From contig BCJJ01000028.1 in the NCBI GenBank assembly GCA_039545355.1, positions 62,001 to 126,000 on the forward strand: a stretch of DNA of 64,000 bases, given 5' to 3'. The notes beneath the pieces were generated by a model. The model was not told the DNA's origin and did no database searches. It saw only the letters and a program-made list of their open reading frames with translations. Positions 21,626-31,351 of this stretch are shown piece by piece. Numbering within the stretch: position 1 is the first letter of the stretch; each line of letters begins with the position of its first letter. The translations under genes and the position numbers were made by a program. Source of the stretch: Trichosporon coremiiforme (taxonomy: Eukaryota > Basidiomycota > Tremellomycetes > Trichosporonales > Trichosporonaceae).

Positions 21626-24600
21626 TGCGTGTATGGGTGACGGAGTCGTACGGGTTTGATGTAGCAAGCGTTCGACGGAAAAAGTTTGAAGGGTTGAAGG
21701 GTGGCGAGTGAACAGGACAGGGGAGGATGTTTTCTTATAAAGGCTGGGCCGGGTGTCGTCTTATGAGTGGACGCGTGATCCGTGCGTACGTCTGGGGGAG
21801 TCGCTGGCGTAGGCGGGGGCCGAGAAGGCGAAGGACGATACGTGAGTCGAGACGGTGGCGAGAGAGCAGAGGATGAGGACGGCGGGAAGCAGCGCATGAG
21901 GCGAGCGAGCGCTTGCGCGCAGTGTCGCTGTGTGCAGAGTCGTGCAGAGTGCTTGCGGCGAGATGCCTTGATCGATCAAAGAAAGCGAGACACCGCCAGG
22001 ATGCCAAGACTGCTGAAACTGGCCCAGGAGCGTCATCGTAAGGTCCAGGGCGTCAGGCACGGCCAAATACTGCCCGGTTTAGCTTCCGTGTCCAGGGCAC
22101 GCCAGGGACGCTGAGTGGGGCGCGCGGCTTCTTGCGCCTGCATTCCTGTCCGATTCCTGTGCAGCTCCGCCTGTTGGGCTGGGCTGGGTGAGGTCTGCGG
22201 CGTCTCGTCTTGTCCCTCGACGCCTCAGCATGGCTTCAGCATGCAGGCATGTCCATGGGCTGGGCCGGCGGGAGACGGGCTACATGCATGTGTGCGGTCA
22301 GGTTGATTGTTCCCTGCCACTCGAGCGCCCTGCGATCTACCAGGCGGCCCGACCGTCGCGGCTGACATGATTCATCTGCCCCAGTACGATCTGGGACACT
22401 ATGCCTCCTGGCTGGACGACAAAGCCGCTCAACAGCGACCGGATCTGGGGCTCTGGACTTCTGGGACGTCTGGCTTGCTCACGGAGCGCCAGCTGCCTCG
22501 GGGCTTGCCGCCTGTTCACTCTTCTATTCTTCTCGACTCCGCAAAGTCGCTTGGGTCGGCTGTGCGGTGTGCCCAGAGCCGGTGGATTCCGACTGCCCCT
22601 AGAAGCCGAGCGGAGTTGAACCTGCTTCATCCCATTCGAGAGCGCTGCCATCTCAGCACTTAAGGCTGTGACACCTCAGTGCAACATCGCCCCAACCCTT
22701 TGAGCTGTCGTGATCATCTGCTCAGCCCCAGCCCCAATCATACGACCCGGCTGCGCGCTCCCCATGCATAACGACATTGTGATCATACGAACCGGGTCGG
22801 CCAACACCGAAGCACTCCCCGCTGGTCACCGCACAACGAGACAGAGCATTAGTCAGCCGGCCCAGTGCTCCGGGCGGCCCTCTCCTACAGCCGTGCAGCC
22901 AGCCCTTGCCTCAGTACGTGAGTGGAACGAGTGGAGCCTCGCCATGCCTTGGCCGCCCAGCGCCCAGCCCCTGAGCTCCGGATCAACTTTGAGAACCCTC
23001 TCCTCCACAATCGCGTGACCCACCGGTGACCCGGCTCACCGTGAGGAATGCGCTCGTCATTGTTCGGGTCACGGGCTCCGAGGAATACTAGATGCTGGTC
23101 CCATGACCGTGCTACTCATCTCAGCCAGCTTAGCCTCTTAGCAAGGTTGTAGGCTCCGAAGGCAGAAGAGATCGAATCAACCGATCTGATCTCAATCCAG
23201 TCTCACTGCGTACCCATATTTGCCCAGCCCGATTGCTACCACGGTCCACTTTCCTCACCCGCTGTCGGCCGTGATTTGATTACTTTCAGTCTAGTCATCC
23301 TAGGTCACCAGGTCAGGTGGACACCTGCAACGCTAAGCCAAGCACTCGTCTACTGCAGATCGCGGATCTCGCCCTGGAGGCACTGGCCAGACCCCGACTG
23401 ACCCACTCTATCCGGCATTGAGCAACCGCCCGTTTCTTCCATTATTCCATTCCAGTGCACACCGCCTTTCACCTCTTATCTCTGTCTGTCACCGCATCCA
23501 GCCTTATCGGCGGTGCACTGGGTGCCCCACCATCGAAGGCGGGGTGTTTCATGAACCTCACAGCACTTGTTCCTATGGCGCTCACAACAACAGGCGCGGT
23601 TCGATGGTCACAGGACTAAGACAGCCTGTCACCCGAGTGACACTCGGTAATGTTCTTCGGCTCTTGAGGTAGTCCAAAGCCAAGATGGCTCATTCTGTCA
23701 CGGAATGGTGTCGCTCAAGATCGAGTCGGCCGAGATTACCGGCGCACACCCAACATGCCGGTCGAACGGTGGGATCGACGCCTTCGTTCCATCAGAGTTC
23801 CATGGTTCGCTCTCCACCGCTCGTCTTCCGGCTGATTTCACCAACGTCATAACATCAGATCATTAGCACGCGGCATAAGCCCGAATTAGGTCCAAACACG
23901 ACGCGTAAGCACCGTGAAACTATCAGGCGGATCAGCAGCGCCCCGTGCCCAGTGGCTGGCGGGCCTAGCGGATCTAGTGTAGCATCTCTGTGCACCGTCG
24001 TCGCTCCTTTCGATCGCCTTCCGAACAATGCTGAAACGACGATCGGTTGGGGCAAGCATTCAGCTCGAGCTTGATCGACGCCTTGGCACTGGGCACTGGA
24101 ATGAAAGTGCATCGGAGCTCACTGAATGCTGAGGGGAGCATAATGACGTGAAAGGGGGAAGGCGGTGCTGGTGGCTGAAGATTGGGCGGTGTTGGGACCC
24201 GAATGGTTGGGCTGCTCAGAATGGTGATCTTCAGGCCAGCAGCGTGTCCTGTTTTTCCCACGAACCTGATGACTTTGTCGGGCTCTCATATCTCACATGG
24301 CTCGACCGTGACTGTTCTTGAACTCAATGTCACCACAGACGGTCTCGTCGGCTGGCCTTGGTGCCACACCCAAGACGGCTCTCTACTCACGTCCATCCCA
24401 GATGCCAATGGCCGAATTTCCTCTCAGCATCGGAAGGAGAGTCTCTCCAGGGCAAACGACAGGCATGAGCTCCTTAACATCTCCAGACTGAGCCTCAATC
24501 AGAGCTAACTCAGCTGGAACGTCGATAGCTCCCACGCCCAATTGACCGAGCATCGGTCTCTCATGCAGTCCGCCAGTGCACCAAGCAGATTGGAAGATGT

Positions 24601-24892
24601 GAAGTTGAACTTCTCAGCATATCAGCTTCTCCGTTGTTCATCACTACGCTCATGCAACTCACTGAGGCTTTAAGCGGAGATTGGACCTCCAGTGACATCT
24701 TGTGTAGCCTCGATGGTCATCACAGGTTGTGACTACGTGTTATCCGTGTGAGATCCTCGGAGCCCGACGGCGGTAGCACACTACACACACCCAGTGTGCG
24801 TAGCCTTCGCCTCCATTGCCCTCTGTCGCTCCTCTGACGTTGACGTGTCTTGATGTCTAACCCTTTCCTCTCATCAGCGATTTTACAGCAGC
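21626..24892. other. 3.3-kb gene-free stretch (left end of accessory island)
   Basis: Contains the MARVEL promoter at its left end. All open frames are short, overlap in several frames and show no family features. No tRNA, transposon ORF or long repeat was seen. A short near-repeat (ATCATACGACCCGG / ATCATACGAACCGGG) occurs at 22738-22793. Confidence 0.45.
21734..21739 (-). promoter_or_regulatory. TATA-like element of MARVEL gene
   Basis: CTTTATAAG on the minus strand, about 110 nt upstream of the ATG at 21625, a normal distance for a TATA box plus leader. Confidence 0.35.
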
Positions 24893-26010
24893 ATGCCCTT
24901 GCACGAGCCGGCTCTTACGATGCCCGACGTAATCAGCACGCCCAGCACGCCCGAGCCCTCCTCGGGTACGACCGAAAGCGACACACAGCCATCGACCAAA
25001 CCTGATGTGGAATGTCTCGCCTGGGTTTGCTTTTGCTTTGGCGAGTGTACTTGCGGCGTGCTCGGTGACGACCAGGCCCCGCTTCAGACCACCCACCGGT
25101 TCAGCCCGCTTTGCTAGTCTCACCTCCCGTTGAGGCTCCTCCATCTCAGCCTGCCGCTGCAGCTCCCCCTGATGCCCCCAATCAACCTGCCGCACCTAAT
25201 ACTGCCGTTACTGCCCAGTGCATCATCGCCGACCCGTCTGCGCGCATCAAGGTCCCCGAGCCCCTCGTCTCATACCACTTCATCCATCCCCCATTCGGCA
25301 ACGCTGGCGGTATCCCGGGCTCTTCAGCCCCTGTTCGACATCGACTCGACAGGATATCGACTCCCTCCGCCCATCGACATAATCTGCCCCCGCCCCGTGC
25401 CAGGGAAGTATCTGAACCTAGCGCCGGAGAGGCCGTATCATACGCTCCAGTTCGTGTGCTATCACAAGGGGTGCGTCTGGGTGGGGCTGTACGCGGAAGT
25501 CCACGCTGAGACGAATAAGCTCCGCGAGAAGCTGAGAAGGCTGGGGCAGGTACTGCAGGACAAGTACGAGCGTGATGACTACGACTATGACGCGGACAAC
25601 GAGCGCGACTGCGACGAGTGCGTCGAGTGCGCCAAAGACAGCGGGGACAAGGACCATCTTGGCGAGTCCGCCCGCGGCGACCGCATCACGACCCGCATGG
25701 AGGAGCTACCGTACGAGCTCAGGCGCTGTGATGCATCGCTCGAGTTTCTCCGGCTCGAGAGCGGGAATCTGCTTCAGAGGAACAGACACGCGACACGCCC
25801 CCCTCGCTGTGTGGAGAAAGGGAACCATGGTCCTCGTCGATCCTAGAGCAAGGAGGACGAGGATGTGGGAACCCGCCCTTGTTGAATGGTCGAAGGAGCT
25901 CAGGTGTAATGTGGACTAGATTGAGAGGGAGGCGGAGAGGATGTACAAGGAGGCGATTTGGGACGATTCGGAACTGGTCGAGCCGAGGAAGTGTTCCGCA
26001 AACATACGGT
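24893..26010 (+). pseudogene. Decayed orphan ORF with frameshifts and a stop
   Basis: Coding-like sequence jumps between frames. A Pro/Thr-rich opening at 24893 (MPLHEPALTMPDVISTPST) runs to a stop at 25115. A second frame then carries coherent sequence (CIIADPSARIKVPEPLVSYH) up to about 25318. Near the CCCGGG at 25316-25321 the coherent frame shifts by one base to LQPLFDIDSTGYRLPPPIDI, a Cys-rich part (CDECVECAKDSGDKD) and a helix (NKLREKLRRLGQVLQDKYER). Near 25800 it shifts again to VLVDPRARRTRMWEPALVEW, which has an in-frame TAG at 25918 before IEREAERMYKEAIWDDSE. An undetected intron could explain the first jump, but not the later ones. No family recognised. Confidence 0.55.
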
Positions 26011-26418
26011 ACCTTCAACTGAGCGCACTGCTGCTGGAAGCGTATTCACTGAGCTCGTACTCAGAGCTGGCCCTTTCCCATGTCACGTCAGCTGCCTCCT
26101 TTGCTTCTGACCACAGCGCTTCAACTCCCTCGACCACTGAGCTCCAACTGCCATGCCACTACCGTCCAGATCTTCCACTTTCAGCAACCCCGAGACTTTG
26201 CGGTGCGTACACGCTTCGCACTCCTCATCGTCTGCAGTCAGTGCGCAGTCTCTATCCACACGAAGTAGAGTCTGACATCTCTCAATGTGATCTGGAGCGC
26301 ATACGCCTGTCAGCTGGCCCACCGTCTTGCCCGTGTAGTCTTACTATCCTTATGAAGCTGGACCTCTTCTTCCATCAACTCACGCCCTCCCAACCATACC
26401 AACCTCATCAAGCTCACA

Positions 26419-27207
26419 ATGTCCCGCCGCGTTTCGCATCTTCTCGTTTGGGCTCGTGATGACCCCGAGGTTGAGGACCCTCAGCCGTACGCCCGCTTCG
26501 AGATAGAGCTGGCCCTGAAGGAGTTGGCGCGCATCGCCCACATCACCGCCAGCCTTGCCCTCGCGGACCACCATACCGCTGTCCGCGAAGTCGACGGGGA
26601 GCTCCAAACCCGTATCAACGTCCTCGACAAGGACCCCCGGGACCAAGCCGCTTGGATCTGGGAGATGATCGTTGCTTGCTTCCCCAAACTCCAGGTTCCC
26701 GCCGACTGTGGAGCCCACAGCAATGGAGTCGATCCCCATACAGAGGCCAACGAGTGCGAGGCCCACGAGGCGGGGTGCCCCACTCCCCACCCGCAGACTA
26801 CTGCCAACATCGACCCCCCCATGCGCAGGGACGACTGTGTCAAATGCACCCTCCAGCAGCTCCTTGACCGTTTTGCCGCAAATCACGAGATCAACTATGC
26901 GCAGCTGCACATTGACACTCTAGGCATGAGCACGCTCGACCTCGCGCATTCTCTCGCCTGGAAAATGCGCTGGCATGTCATCGCTGGCCTGCGCCTGGCG
27001 GAACGCCGCCGCGCCGAGCTGGTGGAGGAGATTGCGACGCTCTACGATGGTCTGCGCCTTTGGCACCTCGGCATTTGCGGTGCCCCTGAGAGGTGTGAAA
27101 TGTGCTGGCCCTACTTGGTCATGGGGAAGGTGGAGGCGGAGGACAGTGTCGGTCAGGACTGGCTTGAGGAGAAGCCTGAGAGAGCAGGAAAGATTCGGGT
27201 ATCTTAG
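26419..27207 (+). CDS. Intronless orphan protein with paired Cys motifs
   Basis: Single exon, 262 aa, start MSRRVSHLLVWARDDPEVED after a C/T-rich leader typical of local genes. Not recognised. Mostly helical (FEIELALKELARIAHITASL; HVIAGLRLAERRRAELVEEI). It has a CxxC-like pair DCVKCTLQQL near residue 140 and CGAPERCEMCWPY near residue 236; with the middle NECEAHEAGCPTPH segment these could form a metal site. Codon use is GC3-rich and looks like real coding sequence. The lack of introns contrasts with all housekeeping genes in the window. Confidence 0.6.
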   Translation: MSRRVSHLLVWARDDPEVEDPQPYARFEIELALKELARIAHITASLALADHHTAVREVDGELQTRINVLDKDPRDQAAWIWEMIVACFPKLQVPADCGAHSNGVDPHTEANECEAHEAGCPTPHPQTTANIDPPMRRDDCVKCTLQQLLDRFAANHEINYAQLHIDTLGMSTLDLAHSLAWKMRWHVIAGLRLAERRRAELVEEIATLYDGLRLWHLGICGAPERCEMCWPYLVMGKVEAEDSVGQDWLEEKPERAGKIRVS

Positions 27208-27632
27208 GTAGCAGAAGCGGTGCAGCATTTACGACGTCAATGCAAGATAACAAGTGCAATGTGCACGGCAATAAGTAAGTTCACTGTAGTTTTGCACGGA
27301 TGTTGGGTAGAACAATCCCCCACTTTCCATTGTATGCGGCGAGCGCTGTGGAACAGGCGTTGAGGTCATTGTCCAGGTTCGCCCTTTGAGCGCCACAACG
27401 CTTCGCCGCTCTGCCTCGTCACGCCAGAGTAATAAGACTTTGCTCGCTAAGGCTATGCTTGCACTTGGGGACAAAGGAGGGCTAATCTCTCCATGCAGTG
27501 ATTGCCTCCCCATCGGTGAAACTATCCGTAACGGGGTCATGATGTGTCAGGATCCCCTATAAAGGCGTCCTGCTTTCCCGACCTCGGCGAATGTCCGCCA
27601 CTCACAACCTTCTCGGCAGACAACTCAGAACC
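27208..27632. other. Intergenic/5' leader between orphan genes
   Basis: Contains a TATAAA box at 27558 that serves the next gene. No other feature seen. Confidence 0.45.
27558..27563 (+). promoter_or_regulatory. TATA box of orphan coiled-coil gene at 27.6 kb
   Basis: TATAAA in CCCCTATAAAGG, the clearest TATA box in the island. A start site 25-30 nt downstream falls near 27588, so the ATG at 27591 would have no leader and the in-frame ATG at 27633 is the better start. Confidence 0.5.
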
Positions 27633-28133
27633 ATGCCCTCATCCCGCTCTCAGTCTCCCTACGCGGATGAGCTTCTCAGCCCCTTGAAGGGCCTCGAATC
27701 ATCACTGAGAAATCTGCTCCGCTCCCGCAACGGCGTACAGCACGAGTTAAAGGAACTCCGCAAAACGACGACGGAAATGCAGCTTCTGCTCTTGCAGTCA
27801 TTCGCACACACTGTGGAGCGAAACTCGCTCTCCTCACGACTCGAGGAAATCAAGATGGACATTGATGATGCCAGGGCGAAGCTTCGGTCGGTGAACGAGA
27901 AGGAGACAGCCCTCAAGGCCGCCGGCACACCGGAGGCTATGAGCGAGTTCCTCGCGAAGCACGCCGGGGTACAAAGACAGCTCGCGGAGGGTCTCCAGAA
28001 GTTACGGCGGGAGAGGAAACACGTCCTGAAGCACTTGAAGGAGCTAGACGCTAAGTGTGATAGGCTCGGGAAGAAGTGCGGAAAGATGCTCGAGGGCATG
28101 GAGGCCATCCGAACAGCGAGGCACTTGATCTAG
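27633..28133 (+). CDS. Intronless orphan coiled-coil protein (small)
   Basis: Single exon, 166 aa from MPSSRSQSPYADELLSPLKG; an upstream in-frame ATG at 27591 adds 14 residues but lies at the predicted transcription start. Nearly the whole chain is helical with heptad spacing and alternating Lys/Glu: SLRNLLRSRNGVQHELKELR, SSRLEEIKMDIDDARAKLRS, QLAEGLQKLRRERKHVLKHL, with a basic end (CDRLGKKCGKMLEGMEAIRT). No signal or membrane segment. Function unknown; an oligomerising coiled coil is the only supported statement. Confidence 0.62.
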   Translation: MPSSRSQSPYADELLSPLKGLESSLRNLLRSRNGVQHELKELRKTTTEMQLLLLQSFAHTVERNSLSSRLEEIKMDIDDARAKLRSVNEKETALKAAGTPEAMSEFLAKHAGVQRQLAEGLQKLRRERKHVLKHLKELDAKCDRLGKKCGKMLEGMEAIRTARHLI

Positions 28134-28533
28134 TGATCATATGGAGCACGAGTAGACTTGATGTATTTGTCCACAATCAGGCTTTTGCTACTTGGCGCCC
28201 CAGCAAAAGGTCATCGGAGTGGTTCCAGGGATTTCATGTTCACCAAACGCCTCCGAGGCCGCTATGTCGTCGGGTCACAGCCAGATACCCAGCAGAGACA
28301 CTCCTTTACACAAGGGGTAACCGATTTTGACTGTAGCTATAATGGACAACCGATGTGCTACTGGCCCAGTTGCTGATTCACAGCGGTGACCATTGATGAA
28401 CAGGGTGGAGGAGCTGGACCTTGGTAGCCTCGAAGGTCCTTCAGCCCGCTAAATATCGATGCTCTCTTCACTTTTGATCCGTCACATCCTCCTCTCCTTC
28501 ATCACTCTTTCCAATTTCAACATACGCCTCGCG
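28134..28533. other. Intergenic/5' leader between orphan coiled-coil genes
   Basis: 400 nt. TAAATATC at 28450 is a weak TATA-like match for the next gene, followed by a C/T-rich leader. No other gene seen. Confidence 0.4.
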
Positions 28534-29658
28534 ATGTGCGATTACTTTGGCCTCAAGTCAACCGCCACTCCCGCCCCCGGCTCTCCTCCTCAAAGCTCAA
28601 AGAAGGAGAACAAGACCAGCTCCATCGACATGGACGAAATGGAGTGCCGTCTCCAGGCCCTGGAAAAGTTCAAAGCAAAGTTCGAGGCAGCTGATGTCTT
28701 CAATCGGCTTGATGCCCTCGAGAAGACCGAGGCTCTGGGTCCGGCCACCCTCGACGCCGACGAGATCATCCGTCGTATTGACAGCCTCGAGAAAAAGACG
28801 CTTATCAAGACCGACACGCAGGAGGTCGAGCGCCGCCTCGAGGCCCTTGTTGAGCTCACCGCCGCCGACTCCCAGGAGCTTGGGGTTGAACAAATCGGCA
28901 GTTTCGTGGAGTCAGCTCAGTTCTGCTACTCGATGTTGAGCCGCGAAGGACACAACAGCCACGAGAGTATCGCCTCTCAGGGAACGCAGAGCGCGGTTCT
29001 GCACGAGTGCACCCCAGACACCTACGACAAGAACACCGATGCTGAGAAGATTCAGCGGGACACCGCAGCTGCGTTGGAGACACAGGGTACAATGGTTTTG
29101 GCTCACGAGAAGACTATGAACCAGGTTCTTGCTCGTCTTAAGTCACTTACGGTGGCCCAGCACGACATTCGCCACCGCATGGACAAGACCCTCGGCATTG
29201 TGCAGAAGCTCAGCAGCACAGTCGGCCGCATCCTGGATCTCTACAAGGCGATGGGCGATGATGTGTCGGGTCTTTTCCTGCAGGTTCGTCAGCTGCGTCA
29301 CCACCTCAGGTCTGGTTTGGAGCAGATCACGCAGCAAGTGAAGAGGGAGATGCGTAAGCACCACGCCGCGACCTTGGGGTCCGTTCAGCGCACCTGCCAC
29401 AGGTTTTTCGAGACTGGTCGCACTCTGTCTGAGATCTATGCCACCGACTACGAAGTGAGTGAGGCTCGAACGGAGCTCGAGGGCATCAAGCAGACCCTTG
29501 CTGCCATTCGCCCTAAGGACAAATCCCAGAAGGCCACCGCCGCCCGCGCCGACCTCTGCTCCAGAAAGACCGAGCTGGAGCGCTACATCGACCACCTCGA
29601 CCTCGAGCAGAGGTCTCTCAAGAAGAAGTTCATTTGCCTCAGTAAGACAGACCATTAG
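28534..29658 (+). CDS. Intronless orphan coiled-coil protein (long)
   Basis: Single exon, 374 aa from MCDYFGLKSTATPAPGSPPQ; an in-frame ATG at 28459 would add a short hydrophobic stretch but lies within the probable leader. Three short repeated helices near the N terminus share the pattern 'R-L-x-A/S-L-E-K' (CRLQALEKFKAKFE, NRLDALEKTEALG, RRIDSLEKKTLIK, RRLEALVELTAAD), roughly every 30-35 residues. A long coiled-coil middle (QKLSSTVGRILDLYKAMGDD, VRQLRHHLRSGLEQITQQVK) and a basic C-terminal helix (YIDHLDLEQRSLKKKFICLS) follow. Not recognised. The internal helix repeat suggests growth by local duplication. Confidence 0.62.
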   Translation: MCDYFGLKSTATPAPGSPPQSSKKENKTSSIDMDEMECRLQALEKFKAKFEAADVFNRLDALEKTEALGPATLDADEIIRRIDSLEKKTLIKTDTQEVERRLEALVELTAADSQELGVEQIGSFVESAQFCYSMLSREGHNSHESIASQGTQSAVLHECTPDTYDKNTDAEKIQRDTAAALETQGTMVLAHEKTMNQVLARLKSLTVAQHDIRHRMDKTLGIVQKLSSTVGRILDLYKAMGDDVSGLFLQVRQLRHHLRSGLEQITQQVKREMRKHHAATLGSVQRTCHRFFETGRTLSEIYATDYEVSEARTELEGIKQTLAAIRPKDKSQKATAARADLCSRKTELERYIDHLDLEQRSLKKKFICLSKTDH

Positions 29659-29903
29659 CTGAAAGTGGTCGGACAGCTCTTCCACCGCGCCACGGCGGGT
29701 CGCCGTTTTCTTTCGCCATTTCTCCACTCCTTCCCGCATCACTCTCCTGTAGCCTAAGCCGCCATATAGCACTTCTGCTGTAGATAAGCAAAATCATCAA
29801 TGTATTTTTGCTTGTGCATCTCCCATGACGTTTCTGACGTCGCCTGAGGCTCCATGTCGTAGTGGGACCGCTGCGGCGGCTTTCGACAAGGAGAACATCC
29901 AAG
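29659..29903. other. 3' flank of the long orphan coiled-coil gene
   Basis: Short gap to the tRNA-Gly gene; nothing recognisable. Confidence 0.35.
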
Positions 29904-29980
29904 ACATCTATGGTGAAATGGTATCATGCATCGTTGCCACGTGATTCGATGCTGTGGGGGTTCGATTCCCCCTGGATGTA
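29904..29980 (+). tRNA. tRNA-Gly(GCC) with a probable 6-nt intron
   Basis: Acceptor stem ACATCTA (29904-29910) pairs with TGGATGT (29973-29979). Anticodon stem CATCG (29929-29933) pairs with CGATG (29947-29951). The T arm is GGGGG-TTCGATT-CCCCC (29956-29972). The 13-nt anticodon loop TTGCCACGTGATT becomes the normal TTGCCAT of Gly-GCC if CGTGAT (29940-29945), placed right after position 37, is removed. A TTTTT terminator begins 3 nt past the end. Odd: A1-U72 at the top of the acceptor stem where Gly tRNAs usually have G1-C72, and a weak D stem; a decaying copy cannot be excluded. Confidence 0.72.
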
Positions 29981-29982
29981 CG

Positions 29983-29987
29983 TTTTT
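29983..29987 (+). terminator. RNA polymerase III terminator
   Basis: TTTTT directly after the tRNA-Gly gene. Confidence 0.65.
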
Positions 29988-30513
29988 GGCCCTCTGCTCG
30001 TCTTTGTTGCATGCAGATGGCTGAGGGAAGGGTCTCATGCTAACTCGCATGTCAGGGTGAAGAGGTGCGAGGAGCGCCACCCGGTTTTTATACGGTGAAG
30101 TGGTGACCAGTCCAAGCAGCTCTTAACAGCTAATTAAGGGGGATTATGGCTCCTTATTACGCTTCATAGTATCCCGTGATCTAGCTAGCAATTCGGGCCA
30201 TGCAGAGAACAAGAGCGTGGTCGTCGACAATTTTCGGGATTGTTTATCAATTTTCAGTAGAACCGCCACACTGGTACTTCATCGTCACACCAACACTTTA
30301 GCGGAATTGTATGCTGCACACTGATGAACATCCTATATGCATCAAGCTCAGGAGGTTCTGCATTTGTCTGTTTCCCTAGGACTACTTCCCACCCTTCATC
30401 TCCTTTCACAGGTGACCACTATCGTCTCCTTCCTCCTTTTCCAAATCTCGCAACCGGCTCATCTGCAACTTCAACTCTTCTCGCTCGAGACCAGCCACGG
30501 ACAGCAACGTATT

Positions 30514-30591
30514 CGACAACGCTTCTGACGACCTCACTGACATCGACGACTTCGACAACGCTTCTGACGACCTCACTGACATCGACGACTT
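30514..30591. repeat. Two perfect 39-bp tandem repeats (13 codons each)
   Basis: Units 30514-30552 and 30553-30591 are identical. The length is a multiple of three, so every frame keeps a 13-residue repeat. One plus frame without an ATG reads FDNASDDLTDIDD twice, followed by FVDVVDHDSSRRNVATALLL and open to about 30797. The minus frame reads a basic/Ser repeat SSMSVRSSEALSK. Which strand is coding, if any, is unresolved. Confidence 0.75.
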
Positions 30592-30684
30592 CGTCGACGT
30601 CGTCGACCACGACTCTTCGCGACGTAACGTAGCTACTGCTCTTCTCCTGCGTTTGGAAAGCGCCGTCATTAAAGATGGGCGTAG

Positions 30685-30975
30685 GTGCACGGCTTTGCAG
30701 TGGGCCACCGATGCAACACCAACTCGCTGTATCTTTCGGGGTCTCGTGAGCAGGACTTCCACGTCTGTCTCGGCAATCTCAAGACGCAACTGCTAACCGC
30801 GGCCGGCGGATGGTCTCAACTTCGCCAGGCACTCCATCACGAGCTCGAACAAGTGTCCTGGAAGACCATGCATGCTGCGTGCGGCACAATTGGCGTCCCC
30901 ACTTTACCCTACCCAGAGCACCAGTTGCTTCTGGCTGGACTTGACCTCACTGCGATGAGGGTCCGTTATGGGTAG
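30685..30975 (+). pseudogene. Possible coding relic
   Basis: Open frame of 96 residues with coding-like composition (SQLRQALHHELEQVSWKTMH, GTIGVPTLPYPEHQLLLAGL), probably connected to the acidic repeat frame upstream by a lost frame or an unseen intron. No family recognised; low support. Confidence 0.25.
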
Positions 30976-31351
30976 AGCAGCGGTGGCAGATCTGCGATCA
31001 GTTCCAAAATTCTTTCCGCGCAACGGTCCGCAACTGTAACATGCAGATGAGCATGCTTAATCAGCGCGCCATGCATCGCCAGCGGTGAAATGGTTGTGCC
31101 GTTAGACTACGATTAGTAAGGCTTTCAACCGGAGGATCCCGAGCCCCAGTGAACTGGCGGGGACCACTCACTGTCCGTTTCTATATCGGTAGGAGACGGC
31201 AAAGAGCGTTTCCCGTTGGGACTGTACTAGAGATAGCATCTGGAGTGAGTTGTATATCTGATGCCCTTTATTCAGAGTCGCCACTGAAGCCACCATTATT
31301 TGCACGTTCACAATGCAAGTCGCTCTTCCGTCTTCAGAGATGCCGAGGCGT

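Larger units (their letters stand above)
29988..31351. other. Spacer with tandem repeat and ORF relic
   Basis: Holds a 39-bp tandem duplication (30514-30591) and a coding-like piece at 30685-30975, both listed apart. A tRNA-like A-box segment near 31083 lacks a proper T arm. No other supported gene. Confidence 0.4.

Noticed and set aside
22738..22793. Near-repeat ATCATACGACCCGG / ATCATACGAACCGGG
   Set aside because: Only two imperfect 14-15-bp copies with no link to a gene; could be chance.
24182..24508. Open frame of 108 codons on plus in the gene-free stretch
   Set aside because: No family features, no splice context, composition like the surrounding non-coding DNA.
31075..31150. tRNA-like segment (GCGGTGAAATGG ... 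TTAGACTACGATTAG ... GGATCCCGAGCCCC)
   Set aside because: A-box-like start resembles the tRNA-Gly at 29904, but there is no TTCRA T loop, and anticodon and acceptor stems do not pair.
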